A DNA stretch of 64,000 nucleotides, from NCBI RefSeq assembly GCF_021049265.1, contig NZ_CP088018.1, positions 3,224,001 through 3,288,000 on the forward strand, written 5' to 3'. Position 1 is the first letter of the stretch. Each line of letters begins with the position of its first letter. The notes below the pieces were generated by a model. It worked only from the letters and a program-made list of their open reading frames with translations, had not been told where the DNA came from and ran no database searches. Source of the stretch: Ruania suaedae. Lineage in GTDB: Bacteria; Actinomycetota; Actinomycetes; Actinomycetales; Beutenbergiaceae. Position numbers and translations under genes: made by a program. Of this stretch, positions 55,516 to 64,000 are shown piece after piece.

Positions 55516-56205
55516 ATGGCCGCCCGCTTCGAAGAGCTCGACTTCCAGCAGACCCCCGTCGGTGAGATCAGCCTGCGGCGGCGTTACGACCTGACCGCGC
55601 AGACCGACGTCTACGAGGTGCGGCTCGGCGAGGAGTACCTGATGTCGAGCCTGTTCACGGTGGCCGAGCGGGCGCTGGCCACGCTCGGCCTGGACCTGCT
55701 CGACCGCGGCGATGCCCGGGTGCTGGTGGGTGGGCTCGGGCTCGGCTACACCGCGCACACGGCGCTGGCCGACCCGCGGGTGGCGGAGCTGACAGTGATG
55801 GACGTGGCCGAGCCGGTCCTGGACTGGCATCGCCGCGGTCTGCTGCCCGAGACCGCCGGGCTGGCCGAGGACCCTCGCTGCCACCTGGTGCTGCGTGACT
55901 TCTTCCAGCTCGTCGCAGCCGAACCTGAGACCACCTACGACGCGATCCTGCTCGATGTGGACCACACGCCCGGGCACGTGCTGCACCCCAGCCATGCCGC
56001 CTTCTACACCCCGGCCGGCCTGCGCTCGATGCGCCGCCACCTCGCCCCGGACGGCGTGTTCGCCCTGTGGTCGGACGACCCGCCCGACGCCGGGTTCGAG
56101 GACGTGCTGAGGCAGGTATTCGACCGGACCTCGGCCGAGGTGGTCACCTTCGCCAACCCGCTCACGGGCGGGGAGTCGGCCAACACGGTCTACCTGGCCC
56201 GTTGA
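55516..56205 (+). CDS. spermidine-synthase-like methyltransferase-fold protein
   Basis: A 229-residue Rossmann-like protein of the spermidine/spermine synthase superfamily. The nucleotide motif is VLVGGLGLGYTAHTAL and the acidic second-strand motif is LTVMDVAEPVLDWH. The aminopropyl-transfer region appears as YDAILLDVDHTPGHVLHPSHAAFYTP. It is shorter than true spermidine synthase (about 280 residues), with a reduced N-terminal beta domain, and no SAM decarboxylase gene is nearby, so polyamine synthesis is doubtful. Start at ATG 55516, 20 bases after the LmeA gene, probably the same transcript. It converges with the S9 peptidase gene. Confidence 0.87.
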   Translation: MAARFEELDFQQTPVGEISLRRRYDLTAQTDVYEVRLGEEYLMSSLFTVAERALATLGLDLLDRGDARVLVGGLGLGYTAHTALADPRVAELTVMDVAEPVLDWHRRGLLPETAGLAEDPRCHLVLRDFFQLVAAEPETTYDAILLDVDHTPGHVLHPSHAAFYTPAGLRSMRRHLAPDGVFALWSDDPPDAGFEDVLRQVFDRTSAEVVTFANPLTGGESANTVYLAR

Positions 56206-56254
56206 GGGGCCCCGGTCGCCGACTGACCCACCCGCCGACCAGCGGCGATGTCGA

Positions 56255-58324
56255 CTACCCCAGGACCTCGGGCACCTGGGGCTCGCCCTCCCCGCGCACA
56301 TGCTGGGCCAGGAATCCGGCGACCACCTGGTACCAGACCTTCGCGTGCTGCGGGGTGAGGACCCAGTGGTTCTCGTCCGGGAAGTACAGGAACCGGTGCA
56401 CCGTGGAGCCGTCCTCAGCGGCCGGCAGCCCGGAGGAGCTGAGCAGGTCGTACCAGAGCCGCAGCCCCTCACCGATCGGCACCCGGTAGTCCTTGTCCCC
56501 GTGGATGACCAGGACCGGGGTGCGGATGTCGGCCACCGCCCGGTGCGGGGAGTTGCGCTCGGCCATCTCCGGGGTCATCTCCCGGGTCCAATAGAACGCG
56601 GCGTCGGTGGTGCCTCCGAAGGCGTCCAGGCCCCACAGGCTGGCGTGGGTGACGATCGCGTCGAACCGGTCGGTGTGGCCGGCCACCCAGTTGGCCATGT
56701 AGCCACCGAAGGAGCCGCCCATCGCGGCCGTGCGGGTCCCGTCGATCTCCGGCAGCTCCACCGCGGCATCGGTGGCGGCCATCAGGTCGGTGAACGGGGC
56801 CTGCCCCCACGCGCCCCAGCCGCGCTGGATGAAGTCCTGCCCGTACCCGGTGCTCAGTGCCGGATCGGGCAGCAGCACCGCATACCCCTGCGCCACCAGG
56901 ATCCACGGGCACCAGCGCCAACTCCACGCGTTCCAGGAGCCGAGCGGCCCGCCGTGGATCCACAGCAACAGCGGAGCGGGCTCGTCCGCACTCGCCCCCT
57001 CCGGCAGTGCCAGCCAGGAGCGCACTCGCGTGCCGTCCTCGGCCTCGGTCTCTACCTCGCGCAGCGTCCCCGGAAGCACCGGCCGCGGCACCGGTCCACG
57101 CAGCGGCTGGACCCGCTGCGCCGCCTCCCCCGTCAGATCGATCCGCACCACCTCGGACGGGAACTCGTAGGAGGAACGCAACGCATAGGCGGCCGAACCG
57201 TCCGGTGCGGCCACCACCCCGGTGTAGGCGGCGTCGTCGTCGGTCAGACGGGTCAGGCCCCCCGCCAGGGTGAGGTGGAAGACGGGCGAGCGGCCGTCGT
57301 CGTCGGTGGCCATCAGCAGCCCGGAGGAGTCCGGCAGCCATACCGGCTGCCCGGGCCAGCGGTCCCAGTCCGCGGCGAGGCGGCGCGGCGACGACCCGTC
57401 GATCCCGCACACCCACAGGGTCACCTCCGGCGCCTGCTCCGGGGTGGTGATGCTCTCGCGCAGATAGGCGACGAGTCGGCCGTCGGGACTGATCCGGGGG
57501 CCGTCGAGGTCGGCCTCGAGATCGTCCACGAGCACCGACCGCTCACCCGTGGCGACATCGATGCGCACCAGCTGCGAGCGCAGGGCACCCCGGCCGGTCG
57601 GCACGCTCCAGGAGCTCACGACGGCGGAGCCGTCGGCGGCCAGATCGGCGCCCGCCTCGATGAGGTGCTTGCCGGCGTCCGGGGTCAGGTCGCGCAGCTC
57701 GGCCTCGTCATCGGCGCCGCCGAGCTCGGCGGTGAAGTAGCGGGGTGCGGCCGGCCCGAGGTCGTGGTCCCAGAACCGCACCGGGTAGTCGCGGTGCAGG
57801 ATGGCCGCGACCTTCTGCTCGGAGCGCGCATCCCAGATGGCCTGCTCGGACTCCTCGTCGGCCGCCGAGGGCATCGCATCGGCCGTGACCACCACGGCAT
57901 CGGCGGAGCGGGCCGCGTGCACCCCGGAGATGCCACCCGGCCGGGTCGCCACCTGCCGGGCCTCGCCGCCGGCCGCCGGCAGCAGCCACAGCGCGGGCTT
58001 GGCCTTGTCGTCCCCGGTCTCCTCAGTGGGCCGCTTGGCCACGAACAGCAGGTCGCCGTCCGCGGTGAATGCCGCTCCCCCTTCCCCGGTGAGGCCACGG
58101 GTCAGGCGTCGCGCGGCGTGGCCGCCCGAGGGGTCGACCTCCCACAGGGACGTCAGGTACGTGGTGGCGTCGGCGTTGAGCGAGGAGACGCCCACGACGA
58201 GGGAGCTGCCGTCCGGTGAGAGCGTCAGTGAGCTCACGCGCGGCAGCGCGACATAGGAGTCGAGGTCGTGGAACGGGGTGGCCGGAGGGTTCGCCTCGGA
58301 GTCGGCGGTGTCGTGGGTGCTCAC
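56255..58324 (-). CDS. S9-family (prolyl oligopeptidase-like) serine peptidase
   Basis: A 689-residue two-domain peptidase. Residues of about 30-400 are a beta-propeller built of WD40/TolB-like PD40 repeats (LTLSPDGSSLVVGVSS, FTADGDLLFVAKRP, ISPDGRLVAYLRES). The C-terminal 260 residues are an alpha/beta-hydrolase with the nucleophile in GGSFGGYMANW, the Asp in HGDKDYRVP and the His in FPDENHWV. I place the start at the GTG at 58324 (VSTHDTADSE); no ribosome-binding site is clear, and the frame is open beyond. No signal peptide, so it is a cytoplasmic oligopeptidase or acylaminoacyl peptidase-like enzyme. It is divergent from the esterase gene. Confidence 0.9.
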   Translation of the reverse strand: MSTHDTADSEANPPATPFHDLDSYVALPRVSSLTLSPDGSSLVVGVSSLNADATTYLTSLWEVDPSGGHAARRLTRGLTGEGGAAFTADGDLLFVAKRPTEETGDDKAKPALWLLPAAGGEARQVATRPGGISGVHAARSADAVVVTADAMPSAADEESEQAIWDARSEQKVAAILHRDYPVRFWDHDLGPAAPRYFTAELGGADDEAELRDLTPDAGKHLIEAGADLAADGSAVVSSWSVPTGRGALRSQLVRIDVATGERSVLVDDLEADLDGPRISPDGRLVAYLRESITTPEQAPEVTLWVCGIDGSSPRRLAADWDRWPGQPVWLPDSSGLLMATDDDGRSPVFHLTLAGGLTRLTDDDAAYTGVVAAPDGSAAYALRSSYEFPSEVVRIDLTGEAAQRVQPLRGPVPRPVLPGTLREVETEAEDGTRVRSWLALPEGASADEPAPLLLWIHGGPLGSWNAWSWRWCPWILVAQGYAVLLPDPALSTGYGQDFIQRGWGAWGQAPFTDLMAATDAAVELPEIDGTRTAAMGGSFGGYMANWVAGHTDRFDAIVTHASLWGLDAFGGTTDAAFYWTREMTPEMAERNSPHRAVADIRTPVLVIHGDKDYRVPIGEGLRLWYDLLSSSGLPAAEDGSTVHRFLYFPDENHWVLTPQHAKVWYQVVAGFLAQHVRGEGEPQVPEVLG

Positions 58325-58437
58325 GGGACGTTCGTACCACGCCGGGGGCGACAGTGGCGAGACGATTCCCGCCCGCAGCCGGCGGTGCGGCACAGGTTCA
58401 GTAGGGTGGCGCGCAGTCATCGACCAAGGAGCACCAG

Positions 58438-59421
58438 TTGACTGTGCCGCCCTTCCGCACCTGGTTCCCGGACGCCCCGTTCGATGCCACCCACGGCTAC
58501 GACCTCGAGGCACTGCTGGCGGTGCGCCCGCCGGCCGAGCCCGCGGGCTTCGACGCGTACTGGCGCCGGCTCTACGCCCAGGGTCGGCGCGTGGACCCGC
58601 AACCGTGGATGACACCGGACCCGATGACGGCCCGCCATCACGATGTGCACCACCTCGACCTGACCACCCTCGACGGCCTCCGGCTGGGGGGCTGGGTGGC
58701 GCTGCCACACCGGCCGGCACGCGTGGGCGTGGTCATCAGTCACGGATACGGCGGACGCTCCGAGCCCGACCTGGCCGCACTGCCCGCCGATGCCGCAGCG
58801 GTGTTCCCGGTGGCCCGTGGGTTGCCGACGATGAGCCTGATGCCGCAGGTGCTCCGCCCCGAGCACGGGCACGTCCTCGAGGGGATCGAGTCGATCGAGA
58901 CCTATGTGCTGCGCGGCTGCGCGGCGGACGTGTGGTCCGCCGCCACGGCGTTGCATCAAGTGCTCGAGTCCGAGGTGCCGCTGGTGTTCGTCGGCGGCAG
59001 CTTCGGCGGGGGCCAGGGTGCCCTCGCCCTCCCCTGGGACCGGCGGTTCGTCGCGGCTGCTCTGCAGGTGCCCAGCTTCGGGCAGTACGACCTGCGGATG
59101 GCGCAGCGTTGCACCGGCAGCGGGGCGCTGGTCACCGAGTACGTGAGCACTCATCCGCGGGCCCGGGAGGTGCTGCGCTACTTCGACGCCGCCACCGCCG
59201 CGCTGCGGCTGCGGATCCCCACCCTGATGGCGTGCGCGCTGTGGGACCCGGCGGTCCCCCCGGCCGGGCAGTTCGCGGTGCACAACGCGGCGCGGGCGGC
59301 CACCGGCGCTGACGCGCGCCTGCAGGTGCTCAGCGCCGGCCACGCCGAGTACCCCTCCCAGGTGCAGGAAGAGGCCGTGTGGCTGCGGGGCGTACGGGAG
59401 CTGATCGCGGCCAGCGGGTAA
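58438..59421 (+). CDS. acetyl-xylan-esterase (AXE1/Cah) family hydrolase
   Basis: A 327-residue alpha/beta-hydrolase of the acetyl xylan esterase / cephalosporin C deacetylase family, acting on acetyl esters of sugars. The block GFDAYWRRLYAQG, the nucleophile region FVGGSFGGGQGALAL and PVARGLP are family-typical. The C-terminal SAGHAEYP holds the His. The start is probably the TTG at 58438, seven bases after AAGGA; a GTG at 58444 is the alternative. It is cytoplasmic. Together with the glycan locus it would fit deacetylation of imported oligosaccharides, but it is 30 kb away. Confidence 0.88.
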   Translation: MTVPPFRTWFPDAPFDATHGYDLEALLAVRPPAEPAGFDAYWRRLYAQGRRVDPQPWMTPDPMTARHHDVHHLDLTTLDGLRLGGWVALPHRPARVGVVISHGYGGRSEPDLAALPADAAAVFPVARGLPTMSLMPQVLRPEHGHVLEGIESIETYVLRGCAADVWSAATALHQVLESEVPLVFVGGSFGGGQGALALPWDRRFVAAALQVPSFGQYDLRMAQRCTGSGALVTEYVSTHPRAREVLRYFDAATAALRLRIPTLMACALWDPAVPPAGQFAVHNAARAATGADARLQVLSAGHAEYPSQVQEEAVWLRGVRELIAASG

Positions 59422-59429
59422 CTGACCCG

Positions 59430-59455
59430 GGCGGGACGACGGGGTGAATCCCGCC
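59430..59455. terminator. short hairpin downstream of the esterase gene
   Basis: GGCGGGA and TCCCGCC arms with a 12-base loop, nine bases after the stop at 59421. It is a modest terminator candidate. Confidence 0.5.
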
Positions 59456-59607
59456 ATGTGGTCGCCGGCCGGTTCGCCCATGTCCGAGCCTGCGGCACGC
59501 GCGTACAGTGATCGGCGACCAACCCGACCGCCAGCTGCGCAGCCACGCCCCTGACCGGCCGGACGATTCCTGCAGAGGCGGCGCTCGCCGCGGAAGGAAG
59601 CTGATCC

Positions 59608-59910
59608 ATGTCGCAGACGCCACGCTCCCGGGCACCCGGGGTGGTCGCGATCGTCCTGGGGGTCCTGCTCGCAGCCCTCATGGTCTATCCCTGGCCACAG
59701 CACACCGAGACCCCGATCATCGGCGGGGTGATCCCGGCGCCGCTGTTCTTCTGGATCCTGTGGACCGCGCTGTTCGTCGGCTACGTCGCCTGGATCGTCT
59801 ACCGGTGGGACCCCTACGCCGCCGTCGCGCGCCGCGCCGAGGCACTGGCCGCTCCGAGCCAGGCCACCCAGACCCAGGCCGCTCCGACCGAGGCGAAGGA
59901 GGAGCGCTGA
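59608..59910 (+). CDS. DUF3311 small membrane protein, symporter accessory subunit
   Basis: A 100-residue protein with two membrane segments (VVAIVLGVLLAALMVYPW and PLFFWILWTALFVGYVAWIVY), joined by the YPWPQHTETPIIGGVIPAPLFF loop. The cytoplasmic tail is Ala/Thr/Gln-rich. This matches DUF3311, which is encoded directly before sodium:solute symporters in many bacteria and is regarded as a partner subunit. GGAAGGAA lies about nine bases before the ATG. Its stop shares one base with the symporter start (TGATG). Confidence 0.9.
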   Translation: MSQTPRSRAPGVVAIVLGVLLAALMVYPWPQHTETPIIGGVIPAPLFFWILWTALFVGYVAWIVYRWDPYAAVARRAEALAAPSQATQTQAAPTEAKEER

Positions 59911-61421
59911 TGTCCGCCACCACCATGTGGATCGCCCTCGGGGTCTTCGCCGGCCTGCTGGTCTTCCTGGGCTATCTCGGCCACCGCGGCACGCAGAACA
60001 CCCTCGAGGACTTCGTGCTCGGCAGCCGCAAGTTGAGCAACATCCCGGCGTTCTTCACCGTCACCGCCACGCTGTTCAGCGCCTTCAGCTACTTCGGCAT
60101 CACCGGCCAGTTCTACACCAGCGGCATCGGCGCCTGGATCCAGGTGGCCACCACGGCCGCCGTCGGGCCGATCCTGTACTTCGCCGGCACCCGCATCTGG
60201 GTGGTGGCCCGCAAGTACGGCATCGTCAACGTCACCGAGTACCTCACCGACAGGTACCGCTCCCGCTCGGTCGGCCTGGTGGCCGGGCTGATCATGATCG
60301 CCGCGCTCGTGCCCTACATGGGCGCCCAGTTCCGCGGCAGCGGCCTGACCCTGGAGGCGGTGACCAGCGGTGGGATCCCCTACTGGGCGGGGGCGGTCTT
60401 CCTGGCCGTGGTCGTCACGCTGTACGTGATGAGCGGCGGGTTCCGCTCGGTGGTGTGGACCGACGTGATCCAGGGCGGGATGATGTACGTGCTGCTCGCG
60501 ATCGCGGCGATCATCCTCGTCGCCACCCACACCGACGGCCTGGGCAATCTGCTCGACATGGTCGAGGACCAGGGCCAGGGCGCCCTGCTGTCCAACCCTG
60601 GCGCCGACGGACTGTTCGGGCTGCCGTACCTGATCTCGGTGCTGGTCATCTTCGCGGCGGCGCACTTCACGATGCCGCAGCTGCAGCAGCGGTGGATGGC
60701 CGCCCGGAGCCACTCCACCCTGAAGTTCATGGCGATCTCGCTGCCGGTGGGCACCGCGATCATCTACTTCTGCCTGTTCTACATCGCGATGGTCGGCGTG
60801 GTCACCCGGCCCGGCGACCCGGCGCCCGAGGCGATCTACCCGGCGATGATCATGGAGGTCCTCCCGCAGTGGCTGCTGCTGGTGGCGATCCTGGCCATCA
60901 TCGCCGCCACGGGCTCCACCGCGAACTCGATCGTGCTGACGCTGAGCTCGATCGTGGCGAAGGAGTACGTCAACCCGATCGCCGCCAGGCGGCGCGGGAC
61001 CGCACTGAGCCCCGAGCGGGAGAACAAGGCCCTGACCACGACGGCGCGGATCCTGCTGCCGATCCTGGTGGCCGGCGGTCTGCTGGTCGCCTTCTTCGGG
61101 CCCAGCAGCATCATCGGGATCATCGTCTCCATCACCTGGCCGGCGGTCTTCCTCATCTTCCCGACGCTGCTGGCGGGCCTGTACTGGCGCCGCGCCACCG
61201 CCCCGGCGGCCGTGCTCTCGATGCTCCTCTCGGAGCTGATCTTCCTCAGCCTGAACCAGGGGTGGCTGCCGATCTCCCTCGGCGGGTGGCACCCGGCGAT
61301 CCCGGCCGCCATCGTGGGCGTGATCGTGCTGATCGGTGGCAGCCTGCTCACGCGGCCGCCGTCGAAGGAGCACGTGGATCGCCACTTCGATCTCTTCGAG
61401 ACCGACCCCGCGAAGGTCTGA
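59910..61421 (+). CDS. sodium:solute symporter (SSS family)
   Basis: A 503-residue membrane carrier with about thirteen membrane helices. Typical features are TLEDFVLGSRKLSNIPAFFTVTATLFSAFSYFGITG shown by its EDFVLGSRKL start, the GGFRSVVWTDVIQGGMMY motif, and the late Ser/Thr-rich AATGSTANSIVLTLSSIVAKEYVNP segment that lines the Na site. The class includes monocarboxylate, proline and pantothenate carriers. With the SDR gene fused to it by an overlapping start and the acyl-CoA ligase opposite, uptake of an organic acid is plausible, but the solute is unknown. The ATG overlaps the DUF3311 stop. Confidence 0.94.
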   Translation: MSATTMWIALGVFAGLLVFLGYLGHRGTQNTLEDFVLGSRKLSNIPAFFTVTATLFSAFSYFGITGQFYTSGIGAWIQVATTAAVGPILYFAGTRIWVVARKYGIVNVTEYLTDRYRSRSVGLVAGLIMIAALVPYMGAQFRGSGLTLEAVTSGGIPYWAGAVFLAVVVTLYVMSGGFRSVVWTDVIQGGMMYVLLAIAAIILVATHTDGLGNLLDMVEDQGQGALLSNPGADGLFGLPYLISVLVIFAAAHFTMPQLQQRWMAARSHSTLKFMAISLPVGTAIIYFCLFYIAMVGVVTRPGDPAPEAIYPAMIMEVLPQWLLLVAILAIIAATGSTANSIVLTLSSIVAKEYVNPIAARRRGTALSPERENKALTTTARILLPILVAGGLLVAFFGPSSIIGIIVSITWPAVFLIFPTLLAGLYWRRATAPAAVLSMLLSELIFLSLNQGWLPISLGGWHPAIPAAIVGVIVLIGGSLLTRPPSKEHVDRHFDLFETDPAKV

Positions 61422-62149
61422 TGAGTCAGCGCGTCGCCGTCATCACCGGCGGCTCGGCCGGGATCGGCCGGGCCGTCGGCGAGCGGCTGCACAGCTCCGG
61501 CTACCGGATCGTGAGCCTGGCACGCCAGGCCGCCGACGGCGCAGGCTGGGTGCCGGAGGTCCAGCACGAGGTGGATGTGGCCGAGGCCGGTGCCATGGCC
61601 GACGTCGCCGCGCGGGTGGTGGCCGAGGAGGGCCAGGTGGACGCCCTCGTCACCTGCGCGGGAACCGTCACCCGGGGCACGCTGGAGGGAACGGGTCCGG
61701 AGCAGGCGGAGCGGCAGATCGCCGTCAACCTGCTCGGGACCATGAACGCGTGCCGGGCCTTCACGCCCGCCCTGCGCGAGGCCCAGGGCGCGATCGTCAC
61801 GCTGAGCTCCTCGATCGCGGTCAACCCGCAGGCCTCGGTGAGCGCCTACGCCGCCGCCAAGGGCGGGGTGGAGTCCTTCTCCCGGGCGCTGGCGCTCGAG
61901 CTGGCGCCGCTGCGGGTGAACGTGGTGCGCCCCTCGCTGGTGGACACCGGCATCTGGGTCAGCGGCGGACTGGACCGCGGCGCCTACGAGACCCTGATCG
62001 CGACCCGCGGGGCGGAGTACCCCCTCGGCCGGGTGGGCCGGCCGGAGGACGTCGCGGCCGCCGTCGCCTTCCTGCTCTCCGAGGACGCCGCCTGGATCAC
62101 CGGCGCCGTCCTACCCGTGGACGGGGGCGCCGACCTGATCGGTCGCTGA
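61421..62149 (+). CDS. SDR-family oxidoreductase
   Basis: A 242-residue short-chain dehydrogenase with cofactor motif TGGSAGIGRAVG, the catalytic Ser in LSSSIA, and YAAAK as the Tyr/Lys pair. The end ITGAVLPVDGGADLIG is typical. The NNAG position reads TCAGTV. The ATG at 61421 lies one base into the symporter stop, so the carrier and this enzyme are co-translated; it presumably oxidises or reduces the imported compound. Substrate unknown. It is followed by the convergent thioesterase gene 37 bases away. Confidence 0.92.
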   Translation: MSQRVAVITGGSAGIGRAVGERLHSSGYRIVSLARQAADGAGWVPEVQHEVDVAEAGAMADVAARVVAEEGQVDALVTCAGTVTRGTLEGTGPEQAERQIAVNLLGTMNACRAFTPALREAQGAIVTLSSSIAVNPQASVSAYAAAKGGVESFSRALALELAPLRVNVVRPSLVDTGIWVSGGLDRGAYETLIATRGAEYPLGRVGRPEDVAAAVAFLLSEDAAWITGAVLPVDGGADLIGR

Positions 62150-62185
62150 CCCACATTGGAATCGCCTGTGGGCGGGGCAGCGACC

Positions 62186-62614
62186 TCAGGCGGAGGCGAC
62201 CGCCGTGCTGTACAGCCCCCGCGCGACGGCGAGCTTCTTGCCGTCACCATTGGTGACCACGGCGTCGGCCACGCCGAGCGAGCGCCCCTTCCGCACCACG
62301 GTGCCCACCGCCAGCAACCGGTCGGTGGGCCGGGCCGGGCGCAGGTAGTCCACCCGCAGGTCGATCGTCGGCAGCCCCACGCCCAGCTCGGTCACCAGCG
62401 CGAAGTCGCCCGCCACATCGAGCAGCGTGGCGAGGATGCCGCCGTGCACGTAACTGCCGTCGACGTCCGCGGTCAGCTCGCCACGGCACTGCAGGGCGAT
62501 CTCCACCTCCCCGGGTGCGGCGCGCACGAGCTCCAGGCCCAGCCAGCGGTGGTAGGCGGGGGTGGTGAGCAGCCGCTCCACGGTCGCGCTGTCCACCAGG
62601 GTCGTCTCACTCAC
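62186..62614 (-). CDS. PaaI-type hotdog-fold acyl-CoA thioesterase
   Basis: A 142-residue hotdog thioesterase. The family block YVHGGILATLLDVAGDFAL carries the His/Gly and Asp of the PaaI/YbgC-like active site, and TIDLRVDYLRPA is the second strand. Start is the GTG at 62614, preceded by GGAGACGAC; it overlaps the stop of the ligase gene (GTGA), so the thioesterase and ligase are coupled. It probably hydrolyses the acyl- or aryl-CoA made by the ligase. It is 37 bases from the convergent SDR. Confidence 0.9.
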   Translation of the reverse strand: MSETTLVDSATVERLLTTPAYHRWLGLELVRAAPGEVEIALQCRGELTADVDGSYVHGGILATLLDVAGDFALVTELGVGLPTIDLRVDYLRPARPTDRLLAVGTVVRKGRSLGVADAVVTNGDGKKLAVARGLYSTAVASA

Positions 62615-64000
62615 GTCGTCTCCTCGGTCTCGATCCGTTCGCGTGCCAGCCGGGTCAACCGGGCGTAGTCGATCTTCCCGGTCCCGCCCAGCGGCAGCTC
62701 CTCGACGAACCACACCCGCCGCGGATGCGCGTGCGCCGCGCCGTGGGTGAGTGCGTACTGCTTCACCTCGTCCTCGCTCAAGCCCCCGGCCACGACGAAC
62801 GCCGCCGGCACCTGGCCCTTGCGCGCGTGCGGGATCGGTACGACGGCGGCCTGCCCCACCCCGGGCATGGTGCGCAGCAACTTCTCCACCTCCAGCGGGT
62901 ACACGTTCTCCCCGCCCACGTTCATCATGTCGTCCGCGCGGCCCAGCACCCGCAGGTAGCCGTCGGCATCTGCCGCGGCGAGGTCGCCCGTGCGCAGCCA
63001 CCCGTCGGTCATCCGCTGCGCCGTCACCTCCGGCAGCCGGTGGTAGCCGGCGGTCACGCCGGGGTTGCGCACCCACAGCTCCCCCACCTGACCCACGGGC
63101 AGGTCGGTCGCCTGGGCGAGTTGCGCCGTCGGGAGATCGGGGTCGAGCACGCGCACCTCGCAGCCAGGCAGCGGCAGTCCGGCCCGGCCGTAGCGAGGGT
63201 TCTCGGTGCGCGGGTTCATCAGCACCTGCGGGCCGCCCTCGGTGAGCCCGTAGGCCTCGATCACCGGCACCCCGAGCCCGGCGGCGAATCGCTGCCCGAG
63301 CGCGTCCGAGAGCGGGGCCGAGCCGCAGATCACGAACCGCAGCGAGGACAGGTCGTGCTCGGTGTGCTGGTCGCTGGCGAGCAGCATCTCGTAGGTGGCC
63401 GGCACCCCGGTGGTGTAGGTGCAGCGGTGCTCGGCCACCTCGGCGGGGATGCCGGCGGGGTCGGGCCGGCGGCCGATCACGATGGTGCCGCCCACCAGCA
63501 GCAGCGGCTTGACCACGCAGATCATCGCGTTCTTGTGGTAGAGCGGGGCGGTGATCAGGCCGCGGTCGTCGCCGGCGAGCTCCCACACCCGCGCCACCGT
63601 GCTCGCGTTCCAGATCTGGCCGGCGTGGGTGAGCAGGCACCCCTTCGGATTGCCGGTGGATCCGGAGGTGTAGGGCTGCAGGCAGATGTCGCCGGGCCGC
63701 ACGGGCTCGGGTCCGCCGGCCCCCGACGGCGCAGCCTGCGTCCCGTCAGCTCCTCGCCAGCCGCCGTCGGCCGCCAGCAGCACGGGCACCTCGGCGGGGG
63801 CCGCGAGCTCGGCGGCGCGCTCGGCCAGCGGATCGTGCGTGAGCAGCACGCGTGGCTCGGCGTCGGCCATCACGTGCTCGAGCGAGGCGCGCCCGGCGCG
63901 GGTGTTCAGCGGCACGGCCACCGCACCGATCCAGACGGTGGCGAGCAGGGCCTCGACGAACCGGTGGTCGTTGCCGAACAGCAGCGCCACCCGGTCGCCC
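62611..64000 (-). CDS. acyl-CoA synthetase (AMP-forming, ANL superfamily), N-terminus beyond the window
   Basis: At least 460 residues of an adenylate-forming ligase. The P-loop-like YTSGSTGNPKG, the A5 motif YGLTEGGP, the A7 motif GWLRTGDLAAADADGYL and the conserved catalytic Lys of GTGKIDYARL are all present. It reads GDRVALLFGNDHRF at the window edge, so roughly the first 30-60 residues are missing. The substrate is an organic or fatty acid. A frame runs through to base 64000 without a convincing start. The overlap with the thioesterase gene and the symporter/SDR cluster facing it suggest a small catabolic module for an acid. Confidence 0.93.
   Translation of the reverse strand, partial: GDRVALLFGNDHRFVEALLATVWIGAVAVPLNTRAGRASLEHVMADAEPRVLLTHDPLAERAAELAAPAEVPVLLAADGGWRGADGTQAAPSGAGGPEPVRPGDICLQPYTSGSTGNPKGCLLTHAGQIWNASTVARVWELAGDDRGLITAPLYHKNAMICVVKPLLLVGGTIVIGRRPDPAGIPAEVAEHRCTYTTGVPATYEMLLASDQHTEHDLSSLRFVICGSAPLSDALGQRFAAGLGVPVIEAYGLTEGGPQVLMNPRTENPRYGRAGLPLPGCEVRVLDPDLPTAQLAQATDLPVGQVGELWVRNPGVTAGYHRLPEVTAQRMTDGWLRTGDLAAADADGYLRVLGRADDMMNVGGENVYPLEVEKLLRTMPGVGQAAVVPIPHARKGQVPAAFVVAGGLSEDEVKQYALTHGAAHAHPRRVWFVEELPLGGTGKIDYARLTRLARERIETEETT

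Noticed and set aside
55516-56205. Functional spermidine synthase gene (speE)
   Set aside because: It is short, has a reduced N-terminal domain, and no SAM decarboxylase or other polyamine genes are nearby, so only the superfamily is called.

Overview
The window is about 70% GC, densely packed, and rich in GTG starts and 4-base ATGA gene overlaps. It encodes F420-dependent enzymes (PPOX class and LLM class), an LmeA/DUF2993 protein, sortase-anchored proteins ending in LAETG and LPATG, a ribosomal Rsm22-type methyltransferase and an ATP-grasp/alpha-E/transglutaminase cassette. This points to a high-GC actinobacterium, probably of the order Micrococcales (a Ruania/Beutenbergia/Georgenia-like soil or plant-associated lineage; the genus is a guess). 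No rRNA, tRNA, CRISPR array, insertion sequence or phage gene was seen.

Layout. (1) 130-9134, plus strand: an eight-gene operon, nearly all joined by ATGA overlaps. It encodes an enolase-superfamily acid dehydratase, a metallo-beta-lactamase-fold hydrolase, a Gfo/Idh/MocA oxidoreductase, a class III CoA-transferase, a solute-binding-like protein without a signal peptide, an enoyl-CoA hydratase, an FAH-family 2-keto-3-deoxy-acid dehydratase and a 2-oxoglutarate-semialdehyde dehydrogenase. The last two are the signature of non-phosphorylative sugar-acid oxidation ending at 2-oxoglutarate. (2) 9204-27003: a divergent glycan-utilisation locus organised around a GntR/FCD regulator. Leftward lie a large unassigned glycosidase, an acetyltransferase/helical-toroid fusion, a GH28 enzyme, a CUT1-type ABC importer without its ATPase, and a GH29 alpha-L-fucosidase. 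Rightward lie GntR, a second enolase-superfamily protein, an SDR, a DapA-family aldolase/dehydratase, a D-2-hydroxyacid dehydrogenase and a GH141-like beta-helix enzyme. None of the glycosidases has a signal peptide, so the scheme is import of an oligosaccharide (plausibly pectin-derived and fucosylated) followed by intracellular breakdown.

(3) 27012-37417: housekeeping and small regulatory genes. These are pgi, a GNAT-like/MazG-like fusion, a CsoR-family regulator with a clear palindromic operator, an M50 protease, a secreted lamin-tail/phytase-like protein behind a PHO-box-like repeat, a LURP-one protein and a RecQ-type helicase fused to a phosphoribosyltransferase domain. (4) 37552-42183: a 1511-residue LPATG surface protein with ten tandem domains that evidently grew by duplication of two-domain units, followed by strong hairpins. 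(5) 42188-49459: a hypothetical protein, an Rsm22 methyltransferase with a four-Cys motif, the ATP-grasp/transglutaminase operon, methionine aminopeptidase, and a 360-base gap holding DnaA-box-like sites.

(6) 49460-59421: a mixture that includes MutT-type NUDIX, TetR, an LLM oxidoreductase, heme oxygenase under an IdeR/DtxR-type iron box, a thioredoxin/NHL protein, a compact Erm(37)-like 23S rRNA methyltransferase, LmeA, a spermidine-synthase-like protein, an S9 peptidase and an acetyl-xylan-esterase-family hydrolase. (7) 59608-64000: a small membrane subunit, an SSS solute symporter and an SDR on the plus strand, facing a hotdog thioesterase and an acyl-CoA ligase that runs off the window edge.
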